From: Struthio camelus
Taxonomy: Eukaryota; Chordata; Aves; Struthioniformes; Struthionidae
Reading direction: 5' to 3'
Assembly (NCBI RefSeq): GCF_040807025.1
Contig: NW_027182567.1
Location: forward strand, 167,001-231,000
Length of the DNA: 64,000 nucleotides
Shown here: positions 1-9,394 of the stretch, in pieces
Position numbering within the stretch: position 1 is the stretch's first letter
Layout: each line of letters starts with the position of its first letter
Position numbers and translations under genes: made by a program
The notes under the pieces: generated by a model
The model's input: the letters and a program-made list of their open reading frames with translations, nothing else
What the model was told of the DNA's origin: nothing
Databases searched by the model: none

Positions 1-2569
1 AGCCTGCTCCCAGACAGCATGGAGTGGCTGCAGGATGCTTGCAGGGAAGTGCGTGTGGGAAGCCTGATGCTGCTGAGAAACATCCTCAGCTACCTGGAAC
101 AGAAGGGCTCCAACCCGATTGTTCTGCAGCTGGCCGAGAAGCTTCTGCCTCGCTTTGATGACGTAAGGCTGATGGGAGAGCCGGGGCTCTGCTGGTGTGT
201 CCGGGGGGTCCGTATGCGTGGTCTGGGTGCTGTGTGCCCCTCTGCATACGTGCCTGTTGGCACGTCCCCGCACAGGCCCTGCTGTATGTCAGGAAACCTT
301 TTGCCCTGTGGTTCTCAGCCCATGCCCTGTGCTGGCCTTGGTGTCCAGGGCTGTGGGAGTAGAGCAAACCAGCCCCCTGTCTGCTCTCGGCTGCTGCGTC
401 TCGTGCTTGACTGCGTGCGGCGCTTGCCGTGGCCTGGGGCAGCGATGAGCAGAGAGGTAGGAGCAGGCTAGAGAGCGAGGGAGAGGCCGTGCCGCGGGGC
501 TGTCCCTTTCTGTCCTCTTGTTGTGTGCGGGGGCCCTGATGGAGGCCTCGGGAAATCCAAGAAGCTCCCTCCAGAGGGAGCGGGAGACAGAGCCCAGGGA
601 GGCTTGTCGTGCTGCTGCCGACAACCCTCATTGTCCAGGCTGCCTCAGCAGAGGCTTGTCCTCAGCTCCGACCTCTGGCCGGGCTGGGGGACAGTTGTGC
701 CCGGAGAGGACGAGGCCTTGCAACGGCAAACGCTCTTGTCGGGCCCCGTTCCTGGAGTCGTTGCTGAGGCCTCCCCTCCTCTCCTCCCTGCCTGCAGGAA
801 GACAGCAGAGTGCGAGAGCTCTCCATGCTCCTCTTCAAAGACCTGCTGGAGATTGTGGTGGGGAAGAACAAACGGAACCTGAAGCAGCATGCACAGAGGA
901 GCCTGGTGCCGCTCTTCCTCCACATGAGTGACAAGGTGCAGAGAGTGGCCCAGGTAGGGAGCAGTGTTTTGGGGAAGCAATGCTGACATGCCGTGGGTGG
1001 AGGTGAGCAGCAAGGCAAGGGCTGCTGCCAAGTGTGCCTTGGAACGCATGGCAGCATGAGGTGCAGCTTCCTGTGTGCCGAAGGACAAGGCAGAGCTGCC
1101 TCTGCCTTCAGGGAGGGCCAGACCTAGTGGCACGCTGCGTCGTGCCATTTGGGGCTGGGAAAGGCTGGGAGCCTTGCCAAGACGAGGGGGACCCAGGGTG
1201 TCCTGCCGTGGCTGCGGTGGCATCTCCTGGTCTCTGTTGCTCTGCAGGCCTCTCAGGAAGCCCTGGTGAGCGCTGCACAGTTCCTCAAGTGGGAGGAGCT
1301 CAAGCAGCTGGCCAGAAGAGCGGAGACGTGGAAGATCGGGGAGTGCGTGGTAAGGACGTGGCCAAAGCCCCCGGGGCCGCGGCGGGATGAGGCCTGCCGC
1401 CATGGCCAGTGGGCAGGGTGCACAGCTGTGCCCCTCACGCACTGCTGCAGCCCAGAGCCCTCTACTCTAAGTGCCCGCTGGGGTGCTGAAGGGGCCCCTG
1501 GCCTGGCTGGGCCTTGGCAGAAGCATGGCGGGGATCTCAGCACCCGCAGGCCCCGCTCTGCCCTCTGCTCCCTCTGAACCTGTCTACCAGCCAGCTTCTA
1601 GCTGGGAGGCGTGGACAGGAAGGAAGAGGAGGCCGGAGCTGGGAGGAGGGACAGGCCTGGCCTTCTGGGGAGGCTCGGTGCCAACCCCCTGTCCTTGTGC
1701 TGTCTGCAGCTGCTGAGGGACAGGAGCAGAGCGGAGCAACACCTGCGCCAGAGCCTGCCATACCTGGAGAACCCGGACGCATCCTTGCGGGAGGCAGCTG
1801 TGAGGTTCATTGGTGAGCCACAAGCCCAGGGCCATGCCTGCCCACCCAGACGGGCACACAGGAGGGTCTTCAGTCCCTCCCACCGTCCCTGGGTCCTGCA
1901 CCGTGGGGACGGGGCTGGGGCCAGCCTTGCCCAAGGGGAGCAGGCTGCATGGCCAAGCTGGCAAGGCCAGATGGGAGCTGTGCTGCTGGGGGCTTGCTGG
2001 GGAGTATGAGGGGTGAGCGGAGGTGTTTGCCTAGGGCTCATCGGGCAGCAAGTGAAGAAGCGGAGGAAGGAGAAGGTGCAGGAGCTGTGCACTGGTGAGT
2101 GAGAGCAGCGCTGTGTCAGGCAGCCCTGGCAGGGAGGAGGGAGGAGGCTGGGAAGTGAGCTGCAGTTCACTGGCCTGCCCCAGGTGAGGAAGGCTCTGTG
2201 TCCCTATGTGGGGGAGAGCAGGGGGTATTTGGGGCGCATCTGGGGCTTGGCCGACTTGCAAGTGCCAGCTGATCCATTTGTCCTACCTGCTGCCTCCTCC
2301 GCATGGGAAGAGCTGAGTGGGGCTGGCCCTGCCTGGGGGGGGATTCCTGGGATCTCTGCAAAGGTGGGAGTCTGTTCTCAGCTCGGTGCCTTTCTCTCGC
2401 AGCCCTCCAGCCCCTGGAAAATGATGCGGAACCTTTAGTCCGTTGCCTGGTGTCACAGACCATCATGAACCTGAGGGTGCCAAGGAGAACATCAAGATTC
2501 CACCTCGGAGCACTGTGTCCCTGGCTCCCGAGAGCGTGGGCGAGGTGGCACCCTCCCGCCAGGACGTGA
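1..2569 (+). CDS. MROH-family HEAT-repeat protein, copy A, 3' part only
   Basis: This is the C-terminal end of a maestro heat-like repeat protein whose 5' part lies before the window. The exons are 1-162 (exon 18, starting on a codon boundary), 798-953, 1248-1349, 1710-1812, 2035-2094 and 2403-2569. Each is flanked by AG and GT and the phases match, giving 249 residues and a TGA at 2567-2569. The protein shows paired amphipathic helices typical of HEAT repeats, for example LRNILSYLEQKG, then RVRELSMLLFKDLLEIVV, then ASLREAAVRFIG. The order of these blocks matches the C-terminal third of avian MROH7/MROH2B-like predictions as I know them. The sequence is identical to the same exons of copies B, C and D. 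Confidence 0.85.
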
Positions 2570-3115
2570 CTCTGTTTGAGCAGAGCTGACGCAGCTGTGC
2601 CAATGCCATGGTGCTGCACACCACGGACACACGCAAGTGTGCTGGAAGGTCTGGCTCATTGCTGGCATCTCCCGCAGCCCCAGGACAGCTCGACTCCTCA
2701 AGCACAGCCCCTGTTGTGCTACCGCTTCATGGCTTTGTTGGGCTTCCCGCAAAGATACAGCCCCGTTTCCTCAGCCGGAGTGAGTGTTCTTTTTTTAGGG
2801 AGCCAAAGGCAAGGGGCAAAACTTGCTGCCTGCATGAATCTGGCTTGTCCTGGGGGGGACGGGGTGTCCACTCGTTCCAATATGCCAGGCCAGCGTAGAG
2901 CGGCCTGACACACTTTGGTTTTGCTGCAAAGCGTCAACTGCTCTGCTGGCCCACAATAGCCAAGGGAAAGGGGGAGAAAAGCTTTGGCCTCCCCTGCCCT
3001 CTCCAGTCACCCCAGGGCAAGAGCAGGCCCCTGCTGTCTTCAGGGCTTGCATCTCAGGTGGAAGGGCAGAGCTGGGGTATGACATGCAGTTCTGTTTCTA
3101 TCGCCACTGCCTACC
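2570..3115 (+). other. MROH 3' untranslated stretch (unit 1)
   Basis: These 546 bases lie between the stop codon and the first recognisable LTR sequence. I read them for AATAAA and ATTAAA and found neither. Open frames here are short and overlap in several frames, so I call none. The same stretch follows the other copies at 21826-22371, 41084-41629 and 60340-60885. Confidence 0.6.
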
Positions 3116-3119
3116 CTGC

Positions 3120-3594
3120 GCATGCAGGCCTCAAGGCCGAACCGTCCATGAACTCCAGAATCATTGCTGAGCATGTAACGGCCAAACCCATTAAAAGCAG
3201 CTAATAAAGATACACAGCTGGCTCATGGGGCTAAAAAGTAGACTGCAGGGGACAAGATGGGATGCACCTGGGTTGGGGTTGACCTCGGAGGAGATAAGGG
3301 ACTGTGGGAAACAAGGACGTGGCAACCAGTGTGGGCTGAAGGCCAAGACCAACCAGAAGGAGAGTAAAGAAGACTCAGTAAAGAAGATTGGGGGAGACCT
3401 TCCCTGGCAGGTGGGAAATAAAACTGTAAAGGGTCTAATTAGGCCAGAATTCCTTTGTTCAAGGTCCCTCCCTGGAGGCACCCAGCTCCAGCAGTTACTA
3501 TGCTGCACCATCATTTAAAGAAATAAAATTTTGCTGCTAGATGTGCGTGAGGCTCTGCTTCTTGGAAACCTAGGATCAAAGTGTTTGCACAGCA
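3120..3594 (+). mobile_element. 5' LTR of the retroviral composite (unit 1)
   Basis: It matches the forward LTR at 6677-6977 and the reverse complement of 6978-7467 over long stretches, for example around 3236-3320. In that stretch I count about 7 mismatches in 86 aligned bases against the forward 3' copy. The first few dozen bases of a full LTR, present at 6677, are missing or unrecognisable here, so the 5' edge is soft. The 3' edge is placed at a CA just before a TGG at 3598. Confidence 0.75.
3190..3527 (+). promoter_or_regulatory. LTR-borne poly(A) and TATA-like signals downstream of MROH copy A
   Basis: Within the LTR are ATTAAA at 3190-3195, AATAAA at 3203-3208, an AAATAAAA run at 3416-3423 and AATAAA at 3522-3527. 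The pair about 105 bases apart (3416 and 3522) fits the TATA-like and poly(A) signals that usually bracket the start of R in an LTR. These are the first canonical hexamers after the MROH stop codon on the same strand, so they may end MROH transcripts. Confidence 0.5.
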
Positions 3595-3597
3595 CTT

Positions 3598-3615
3598 TGG
3601 CACCCCAGATGGCAG
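3598..3615 (+). other. Possible retroviral primer binding site (unit 1)
   Basis: An 18-base stretch beginning TGGCACCCC directly follows the 5' LTR, where a sequence complementary to a tRNA 3' end is expected. It partly resembles lysine-tRNA-type sites (TGGCRCCC core), but the second half does not match. I cannot name the tRNA. Confidence 0.4.
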
Positions 3616-3855
3616 TGTAGCCAACCACCATTGGACCCTCTTGGCTCCAAACATCCAAATTTAGAAAAGGAAGAGGAAAAAAAGGAGAAAAAAGCCGTTA
3701 CAGTCAAATCGATCCCTAGCTAGTTAGCTGTCCCTTTATGTCAGGATGATTGTCCATCTTACAATTAATGTGGGGGTTAACCCAAGGAAGGATCCTTCGA
3801 TTCTAAGAAATGTGCTCTGCTACAGCTTATATTGGAAGATGAAAAGCCTCACTGA

Positions 3856-4215
3856 ATGGATTATTGGTATGTGTGGGATAATTGGATGTGGGACCGGCGA
3901 GATCCAAGGAGGACAAACGGCACCCTCTGTAAAACTACTCTTGCTGCAGCAGATATAGGTGTCCCAAATAACGCCCCAGGAGCTACTGCTCCGCCTTACA
4001 CTCCTCCGGTGGTGCCTCCTGAAGATCTGTCTATCTGTCCCTCTCCTCCTCTTACTCAGACTTCCCCTCCTCCCGTGGCAGGACTCCATCCTATGGTTGC
4101 TAATGTTTTACCTAATGCAGCAGCATTACAACCGAGTGCAGCGGTTGGGGGAGCTAACCCCCCTCACGTGGTACTGCATGTATTTACTGGCCAACCCTGG
4201 AGTCCGAGTGATTGA
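3856..4215 (+). pseudogene. gag remnant, matrix/proline-rich part (unit 1)
   Basis: This 119-codon open stretch begins with a tryptophan-rich run and continues into a proline-rich segment that includes PPYTPP, resembling the late-domain region between matrix and capsid of simple retroviruses. It ends at a stop where capsid should begin. The next gag piece (4581 on) is in a different frame, so the gene is broken. The assignment rests on composition and position between LTR and nucleocapsid remnant. Confidence 0.55.
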
Positions 4216-4304
4216 GCATTGTGGGCAAGCAAAATGCCCAGGTTGAGGGAGGATGCGGAAAGGAGCGCTCAGCTGTTTTCTAATATATATGCACTGGGTA
4301 TAAT

Positions 4305-4394
4305 CCAAACTGGCGGGATACCCAAGTACTCTTGAGAGAGTTGTTCTGACCAAACTGGCGGGATACCCAAGTACTCTTGAGAGAGTTGTTCTGA
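4305..4394 (+). repeat. 45-bp direct tandem duplication in gag (unit 1)
   Basis: Two identical 45-base copies, 4305-4349 and 4350-4394, each start CCAAAC, and CCAAAC follows again at 4395. The length is a multiple of three, but the surrounding gag frame is already interrupted. The duplication is in all four units (23561, 42819 and 62075). Confidence 0.9.
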
Positions 4395-4580
4395 CCAAAC
4401 GAGCGAGATGATAAAATAGTTAATAAAGAGGCAAAGTTTGTACAACAGACTGGGGGAAACACAAATCGTTAGCCAGCAAACGATCCAAATTGGGATTACA
4501 ATAACGCAGGGGACAGAGTCGCTTGCCAGACAGGACTCCGGAACTCGGTAGAAGCTATTAGAGCATGTAGCAAACTAGGA

Positions 4581-5174
4581 GTGGATTGGACTAGAGTGCA
4601 GGAGCGTAGACAGAGCTTGGACAAAGAGGCCAGGGATTTTGGGGGACGACTAGGGCAAGCCTTGTTGAACTATGGGGGAAGGACTTTCCAGAATTGGAAT
4701 GATGCACTAGCCATTAGTGTCTTTGTCCATCAGGCCGCTCCGGATAGCCCAAAAGAGTTGAAGGAGCACATGCCAGGGTGGCAAGGAGAAACTTCACAAA
4801 GGATTTTAAGCGTGGCAGTATTGGTCTATGACGGGAGAGAGGAGAAACAGCAAGGGAAGCAAGCAAAGGAACGGAAGAAGGAAAACCAAGAAGAGGCTAA
4901 TCTCTTAGCAGCAGCTTCAGGACGGAACTTGCAAATTAGAGGAAGGGGTAGAGGAAGAGACAGAGGAGGCCGAGGAAGGCTAGGGCAATGCCAAGGGCAA
5001 GGACGAGAAGGGGACAGGAGAAGACGGGGAGACAGTGAGGGACCGGAATGTTATTTCTGTGGCAATGTAGGACGTATGCAGAGAGAATGTCCCCTTTGTC
5101 CAAGAAGGCCCCCAGGAGTAAGGAGCCCCCAGGGAAGCGGATCAGCTTGGGAGGGTGGACAGTATTCACAATGA
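4581..5174 (+). pseudogene. gag remnant, capsid C-terminus and nucleocapsid (unit 1)
   Basis: This is a 197-codon open stretch. Residues 1-110 look like the C-terminal half of a simple retrovirus capsid, with an HMPGWQGE-type segment at about 63-70. Residues 118-150 are a basic Arg/Gly run. A zinc-knuckle-like motif at residues 157-170 reads C-x2-C-x4-R-x4-C, with arginine in place of the usual histidine. The N-terminal capsid is not in this frame and there is no protease or pol after the stop. The first ATG is just the first available and is not a real start. Confidence 0.7.
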
Positions 5175-5704
5175 CTAGAGACAGGGGAATCCAGAAACTC
5201 TGAGGAGAGAGAAATGTTTAGCATATTGTGTACATCTTCGAGATGCTGTCTCTTAGGGAGATACCTGCTTTTTCAAGAGCTGCAGACAAACTTCCAAAAG
5301 AGCAGTACCATCTTCATGTTTGCTTAACAGAAGGATTATCCTAGTTAAGGCGGGCTTATCTCCTTCAGTGTTCTGCCTTCAATAACTAAAAATGGTAACA
5401 TAACTTCTTGTTTGTCATAATGCACTATTGGGAACGGGATTACAATCGAAAAAGAGGAATGCCTATACTTTGTGCTTCACGAATTAGTGCCCGGCTGCAA
5501 AAGCACAGCTGCATCTCTGTTCTTGAGTCTCCAAACCAAATCCGTGCAGTAAGGCTTTCTTAACAACCCAGCAACACCTGGGCGCCTTTTCAAGTGACTT
5601 GTGATTTGTGGCATAATGATTAAAGCTTTTGCTTCTCTCTATTTGGTTTTCTGAAACATCATTAATTTGTAATTTAACTCGATTGCCTTGTCTGATGTGT
5701 TTGT
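5175..5704 (+). other. AT-rich stretch with no readable gene (unit 1)
   Basis: This lies where pol would be expected. I find no reverse transcriptase or integrase motif in any frame, and only short open frames. It is markedly more AT-rich than the flanking MROH sequence. It could be the debris of pol or part of a different inserted element. Confidence 0.5.
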
Positions 5705-6067
5705 ATGAGAACCCTTTGTCATTTTATAATCATAAATACTATTGCTGTAGCTGCAAGCAATCACCCAAAGATTTCTATCTGTAACTTTACTGGGATCCTG
5801 GGATGCAACTGGAATTCCTCAGCTCCTATTACATCTCAACAGCAGCTGCAGTCCAATTCTACACTAAACCAGTACAAAAGAAAAATCAAAAGAACATCAA
5901 CTCTTTTTGAATGGTCACTAACAGCAACAGGAATTTTTAACCTTCACCCGGTAGTGATATTGCTAGCATCAACATTGTTCTCTTTACTGCTCATAATCCT
6001 CCTACACCTCTGTGTGTGTGGTAGTTATTGCGAAAGACACAAGCCCTGCTGTTATATACTGAATTAA
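5705..6067 (+). pseudogene. Envelope transmembrane-like remnant (unit 1)
   Basis: This 120-codon open stretch has several N-x-S/T sites in its first half, a hydrophobic run at about residues 82-105 that could span a membrane, and a short cysteine-rich tail ending in a stop. That layout fits the C-terminal end of a retroviral transmembrane envelope subunit. The surface subunit, fusion peptide and cleavage site are missing, so it is a fragment. It may come from a different retrovirus than the gag pieces. Confidence 0.45.
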
Positions 6068-6149
6068 TATATGCTGATCAGTAGACACTGAGGTCTATTT
6101 ATACCACGAGGCAAGAGGCTCCTGTACGGCCACTTTGTGAGGTGGAGGG

Positions 6150-6660
6150 TTTGACTCTAGTTGTGGGGGGGAAGGTGGCAGGACCTTCGCCCTCCACTTT
6201 CCCAAGTGATCGACCATGACCTCGGCACATACAAACAACTAGTGGTAAAGTCACTAGCAGAAAGCCCGGCTGAGAAGTCCTCGCTGGGGAGCAAACGAGA
6301 AACTTCCTCCTGAAATTTGAAAGGTACGTGACTTCCAATATGACACACCGTGGCTAGATCACACCTGATTTGGCTAATGGTACAAATCATGGACGTAGTA
6401 TAAATAGACATCACTCAGGACAGCCATTTGAACTCTCCTGAGGAACAACGCGCCTCTACACCGCGATCTCCCCTCGACTGGGGACATCTCTTAAAGTTGA
6501 AAGATCCCGCACACTCCATGAACAGAGGTCAAAAAACCTATCATTTAATCTAAGGTAAACTTCACAAAAAAAAAAAAAGGAGAAAAAGTGCCTCACATTC
6601 TCCTCTATGATGTGCACAAATACTCTACCCCAATATATGTATCCAGCAGGTGTGCTCATA
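6150..6660 (+). mobile_element. Second LTR-like block inside the composite (unit 1)
   Basis: After the envelope-like stop comes a G-rich, polypurine-like tract at about 6159-6170. About 230 bases later is a good TATA element (TATAAATAG, 6399-6407), and then a run of 13 A at 6566-6578. The order envelope remnant, purine tract, TATA is what a 3' LTR would show. It shares no sequence I can see with the LTRs at 3120, 6677 and 6978. Confidence 0.35.
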
Positions 6661-6663
6661 GAA

Positions 6664-6977
6664 ACCAAGGGAGGACTGTTGGAGGAAATTGTAGCCGATT
6701 TAGCTTCCGCTTCGCATAAGTCTCACTCTTGCTTAGCATCAGTGCCTAAAGTAGATGAAGCCTGCAGGCCTCAAGGCTGAACTGTCCTTGAACTCCAGAA
6801 ACATTGCGAAGGATGTGACGTTGCCAGTGCTGTAACTGCCAAACCAGTTAAAACTAGCTGACAAAGATACAAAACTAGCTCATGAGGCTACAAAGTAGAC
6901 TGCAGGAGACAAGATGGGATGCACGTGGGTTGGGGTTGACCTTGGAGGAGATAAGGGCCTGGGAGAAACAAGGACAT
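6664..6977 (+). mobile_element. Purine tract and 5' half of forward 3' LTR (unit 1)
   Basis: AACCAAGGGAGGA runs into a TGTTGG at 6677, which I take as the LTR start because the inverted LTR starts with a matching TGTC. The LTR is readable through U3 to about 6977 and then stops abruptly where the inverted LTR begins. Confidence 0.65.
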
Positions 6978-7467
6978 GGCATTAATTATTTCTTTGACAT
7001 GAATTACAAGAATAAATGACAGTACAGGAAGTAACAGCTCGAGCTGGCTGCCTCCACGCAGGGACCCTGAACAAAGACATTCTGGGCTAATCAGACCCTT
7101 TGCAGTCTTATTTCCCCACCTGCCAGTGACAGTCTCCTCCAGTCTTCTTTTCTGAGTCACTGGTCTCTCCCCTTCTGACTGGTCTCTCTCTCCTTCGGAC
7201 AGCTCCTGGCCTACAGCCCAGGCCCTTATCTCCTCCAAGGTCAACCCCAACCCACGTGCATCCCATCTTGTCTCCTGCATCCTATTTTACATCCTCATTA
7301 GCTGCTTTTGTAGCCTTAGTAGCTGGTCTTAAATGGTTTTGCAGCTACATTGCCAGCAATGTTTCTCAAGTTCATTCACAGTTCGGCCTTGAGGCCCGCA
7401 GGCTTCATCTACTTTAGGCCCTGAGACTAAGCTGAAGCTAAATCAGATACAGTGTCCTTCTCTGACA
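6978..7467 (-). mobile_element. Inverted LTR (unit 1)
   Basis: The reverse complement of this stretch aligns to the other two LTRs, beginning TGTCAGAGAAGG at 7467 and reading toward 6978. It ends near the position of the LTR poly(A) signal, so the last part of R and U5 are missing. Bases 7217-7279 are the exact reverse complement of 6901-6963, giving a 63-bp perfect inverted repeat with a 253-base spacer. Confidence 0.7.
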
Positions 7468-8469
7468 CTTCCCATGGTGGGAGGGTGTCACTTACTTAGC
7501 CAACTTCAGACTTCCCACAAATCCAATCCCCACTTAGAAGTATTCTAAGAGAGAAGAGTCACTCTTGCATTGCTGTTCGTTCTCTCATCCATTCCATCTT
7601 TCTCCTCCCCCATTGCATTGAGCTTGACACGGTAGGTGGAAAGTCCACTGGACTCCACGGGAAGAACTCCACCTTTGCAGTTCTTTGTTCTTACAGATGT
7701 CATCCATTATCAGATTGCATTTCTCTGGGAAAGGGCAAAGGAGCAAGCCACCGCTTCAAACCAGCGATGCTTGCTGCACCAGCTGCAGCTCACCTGCGCA
7801 GCACATTCCCTCTACTGCTCATCGTTTCTGCTCCTGGAAGGATGGATTTCCAGCCTTCAGGTGCTTGCAGGAGTCCAGGGCATGCCTTAAAACAAAGGCC
7901 AGCCTGTGGCACCCTTTGTGCTGAGATTCATCCAGCTTTCTTGGCAACACCTGTGGTCAGTCACAGCCAGGCTTCTGCCCTCAACCTTCTTCCATTGTGC
8001 GGATGTATTGCTTGGCCACAACGCAATAAGCAGAGAGAGTTCCACTTCTTGGAATAGGTGCTAGCATGCCACACTAGAAAGCACAGCGGTGCCTCTGTCA
8101 ACATCAACACCTACCGGTGGGAAAAGAGCCTTCTAGGCTGAAATCGACTCACGTATGAAGGTCAAAGAACACCAACTCAAGGGTTTGGAAAAGAAAGAGT
8201 GCTTTTCTCCTCAAAACAAACAAAAAAAACCCCTCAGTTTTCATACAGTCCTCCCAGAGAAATTGCTCCTTGAGTTCACACGAGGTTAGCTGTTTTGCTT
8301 TTGTAAAACACAGGGAAAAGGTTTTAGGTTTTACAACAATTTCTTTTAGACAACGGGCAGGCATCCTTTTCCAGCTCCAACCGTGCCAGCTGAACGGGCC
8401 AACATCCTCCTACTTGCAGGAGTGGAGGGCATAATTTCTACGCCGTATAACGTGCTCCAGCCTGAAGCA
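7468..8469. other. Unrecognised spacer between retroviral fossil and CpG island (unit 1)
   Basis: About 1 kb of moderate GC. The longest open frame (7636-7890, 84 codons) overlaps two other open frames of similar length and matches nothing I know, so I call no gene. I see no splice-bounded exon of MROH type. The same spacer is at 26724-27725 and 45982-46983. C at 7855 in unit 1 is T in units 2 and 3. Confidence 0.5.
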
Positions 8470-9131
8470 GTCCAGGCTGCTCACCAGCTCTTTGCCCGAC
8501 GTCCGTGTGGTTTTCCGCCCACTTGGGAGCCCGGCCACGGCCCCGGGTGCCAGCAGAACTGGCAAGGCCAATAATCTGTGCCGTGCAGAGAAGGGGCCAG
8601 GTGCCGGGCGGGAGAACGCTGCCCGGAGGCGGCGGGGCTGCGGGCAGAGCGAGCGGCTCTCTGCAGCCGCCTCTTCTCCACAGAGCGGAGCTGCAGCTTC
8701 TGCTTGGCGCCAGCAGCTGCCGCGGGCGGGTGGAGAGCCCGCCCCCCGCCCGGCCAATCGGGGAGCGAGGGGAGGCAGCGAGCGAATGGGTGCCCGGGAG
8801 GGGCGGGGTGAGCCGTGAGCGACACGCAGGCCGCCCAACGGCCGCCCGGCGGGCTGTCCCTGCGGCCGCGGCCGGGGCCAGCGTGGCGCAGGGCCCGGCG
8901 GCGGCGGCCTGCTGCGTGCCCGGGCGCAGGGCCCGGGCGGGGCCCGTGGGCGAGGGGCGTGCGGCGGGGGCGTCTGCGCCACGGCCGCGCCCCAGCAGCC
9001 TGCTGCGCTCCCTGTGCCGGCGCGGGGGGCCCGGCTGGCGCCCCGTCCCTGCCATGGCCCCGCCCCTCCGCCCCTCCGCCCCCGGCCCCGGCCCAGGAGT
9101 TGGGTGCTGCCGTGGCCCAAAATGGCGAAGC
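8470..9131. promoter_or_regulatory. CpG island upstream of MROH copy B
   Basis: Very GC-rich sequence dense in CG pairs. It holds a CCAAT box at 8754-8758, a GC box (GGGCGGGG) at 8801-8808 and repeated CCGCCCC-type runs at about 9057-9090. It lies 1.4-2.0 kb upstream of the MROH start codon, on the right side to be the promoter. I cannot place a transcription start, and long open frames here on both strands are a by-product of GC content. Confidence 0.6.
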
Positions 9132-9340
9132 AGGCAATTCCCCCTGAGCGCAGGAAAGCGCTTTTTCCCCGCGAGGGCGGTTAAGCAGTGGAGCAGGTTC
9201 CCCCGAGAGGCTGTGGAGTCTCCGCTGCAGGAGAAGCTGCAAAGCCGCCTGTGCTGGTGTGGGGCAACGTGCTGTAGGTGCCCCTGCTTGAGCGGGGCTG
9301 GAGCAGAGCATCTGCAGCGGTGCCTGCCACGCTCAGCTGC
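9132..9340 (+). mobile_element. CR1 LINE 3' end (unit 1)
   Basis: The sequence follows the typical avian CR1 3' region as I know it: a segment like AGGGCGGTTAAGCAGTGGAG, then GAGGCTGTGGAGTCTCC, then AAGCCGCCTG, a CAACGTGCTGTAGG-like segment and CTGCTTGAGC. The terminal short repeats of CR1 are missing and the copy is GC-richer than usual, so it is old and truncated at both ends. It holds no coding capacity. T at 9289 matches the usual CR1 base; units 2 and 3 have G. Confidence 0.82.
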
Positions 9341-9394
9341 CCCAGCACGGCCCGGTCCTGCCCTTCCTCTGCCTGCCGGGGTGGGGCGCGAGGG

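Larger units (their letters stand above)
3116..7467 (+). mobile_element. Degenerate endogenous retrovirus composite (unit 1)
   Basis: In order, the block holds a 5' LTR (about 3120-3594), a primer-binding-site-like stretch, two gag remnants in different frames, about 530 bases of AT-rich sequence with no readable pol, an envelope-transmembrane-like remnant, a second LTR-like block, a purine-rich tract, the start of a 3' LTR (6677 on) and an inverted LTR ending at 7467. No frame is long enough for a working polyprotein, and reverse transcriptase and integrase are absent. The gag style suggests an avian gammaretrovirus-like (class I) source, which is inference. It lies between consecutive MROH copies in every unit. 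Confidence 0.8.

Noticed and set aside
2608-2898. 96-codon open frame downstream of the MROH stop
   Set aside because: It overlaps another open frame of similar length, has no splice link to the MROH frame and no family resemblance, so it is most likely 3' untranslated sequence.
3225-3518. 97-codon open frame on the + strand in the 5' LTR, and its minus-strand counterpart
   Set aside because: It lies wholly within LTR sequence and matches no protein. The similar frame at 6888-7280 also comes from LTR sequence.
4305-4394. CRISPR-like direct repeat
   Set aside because: Only two abutting 45-base copies, with no spacer between them, in a eukaryotic retroviral remnant.
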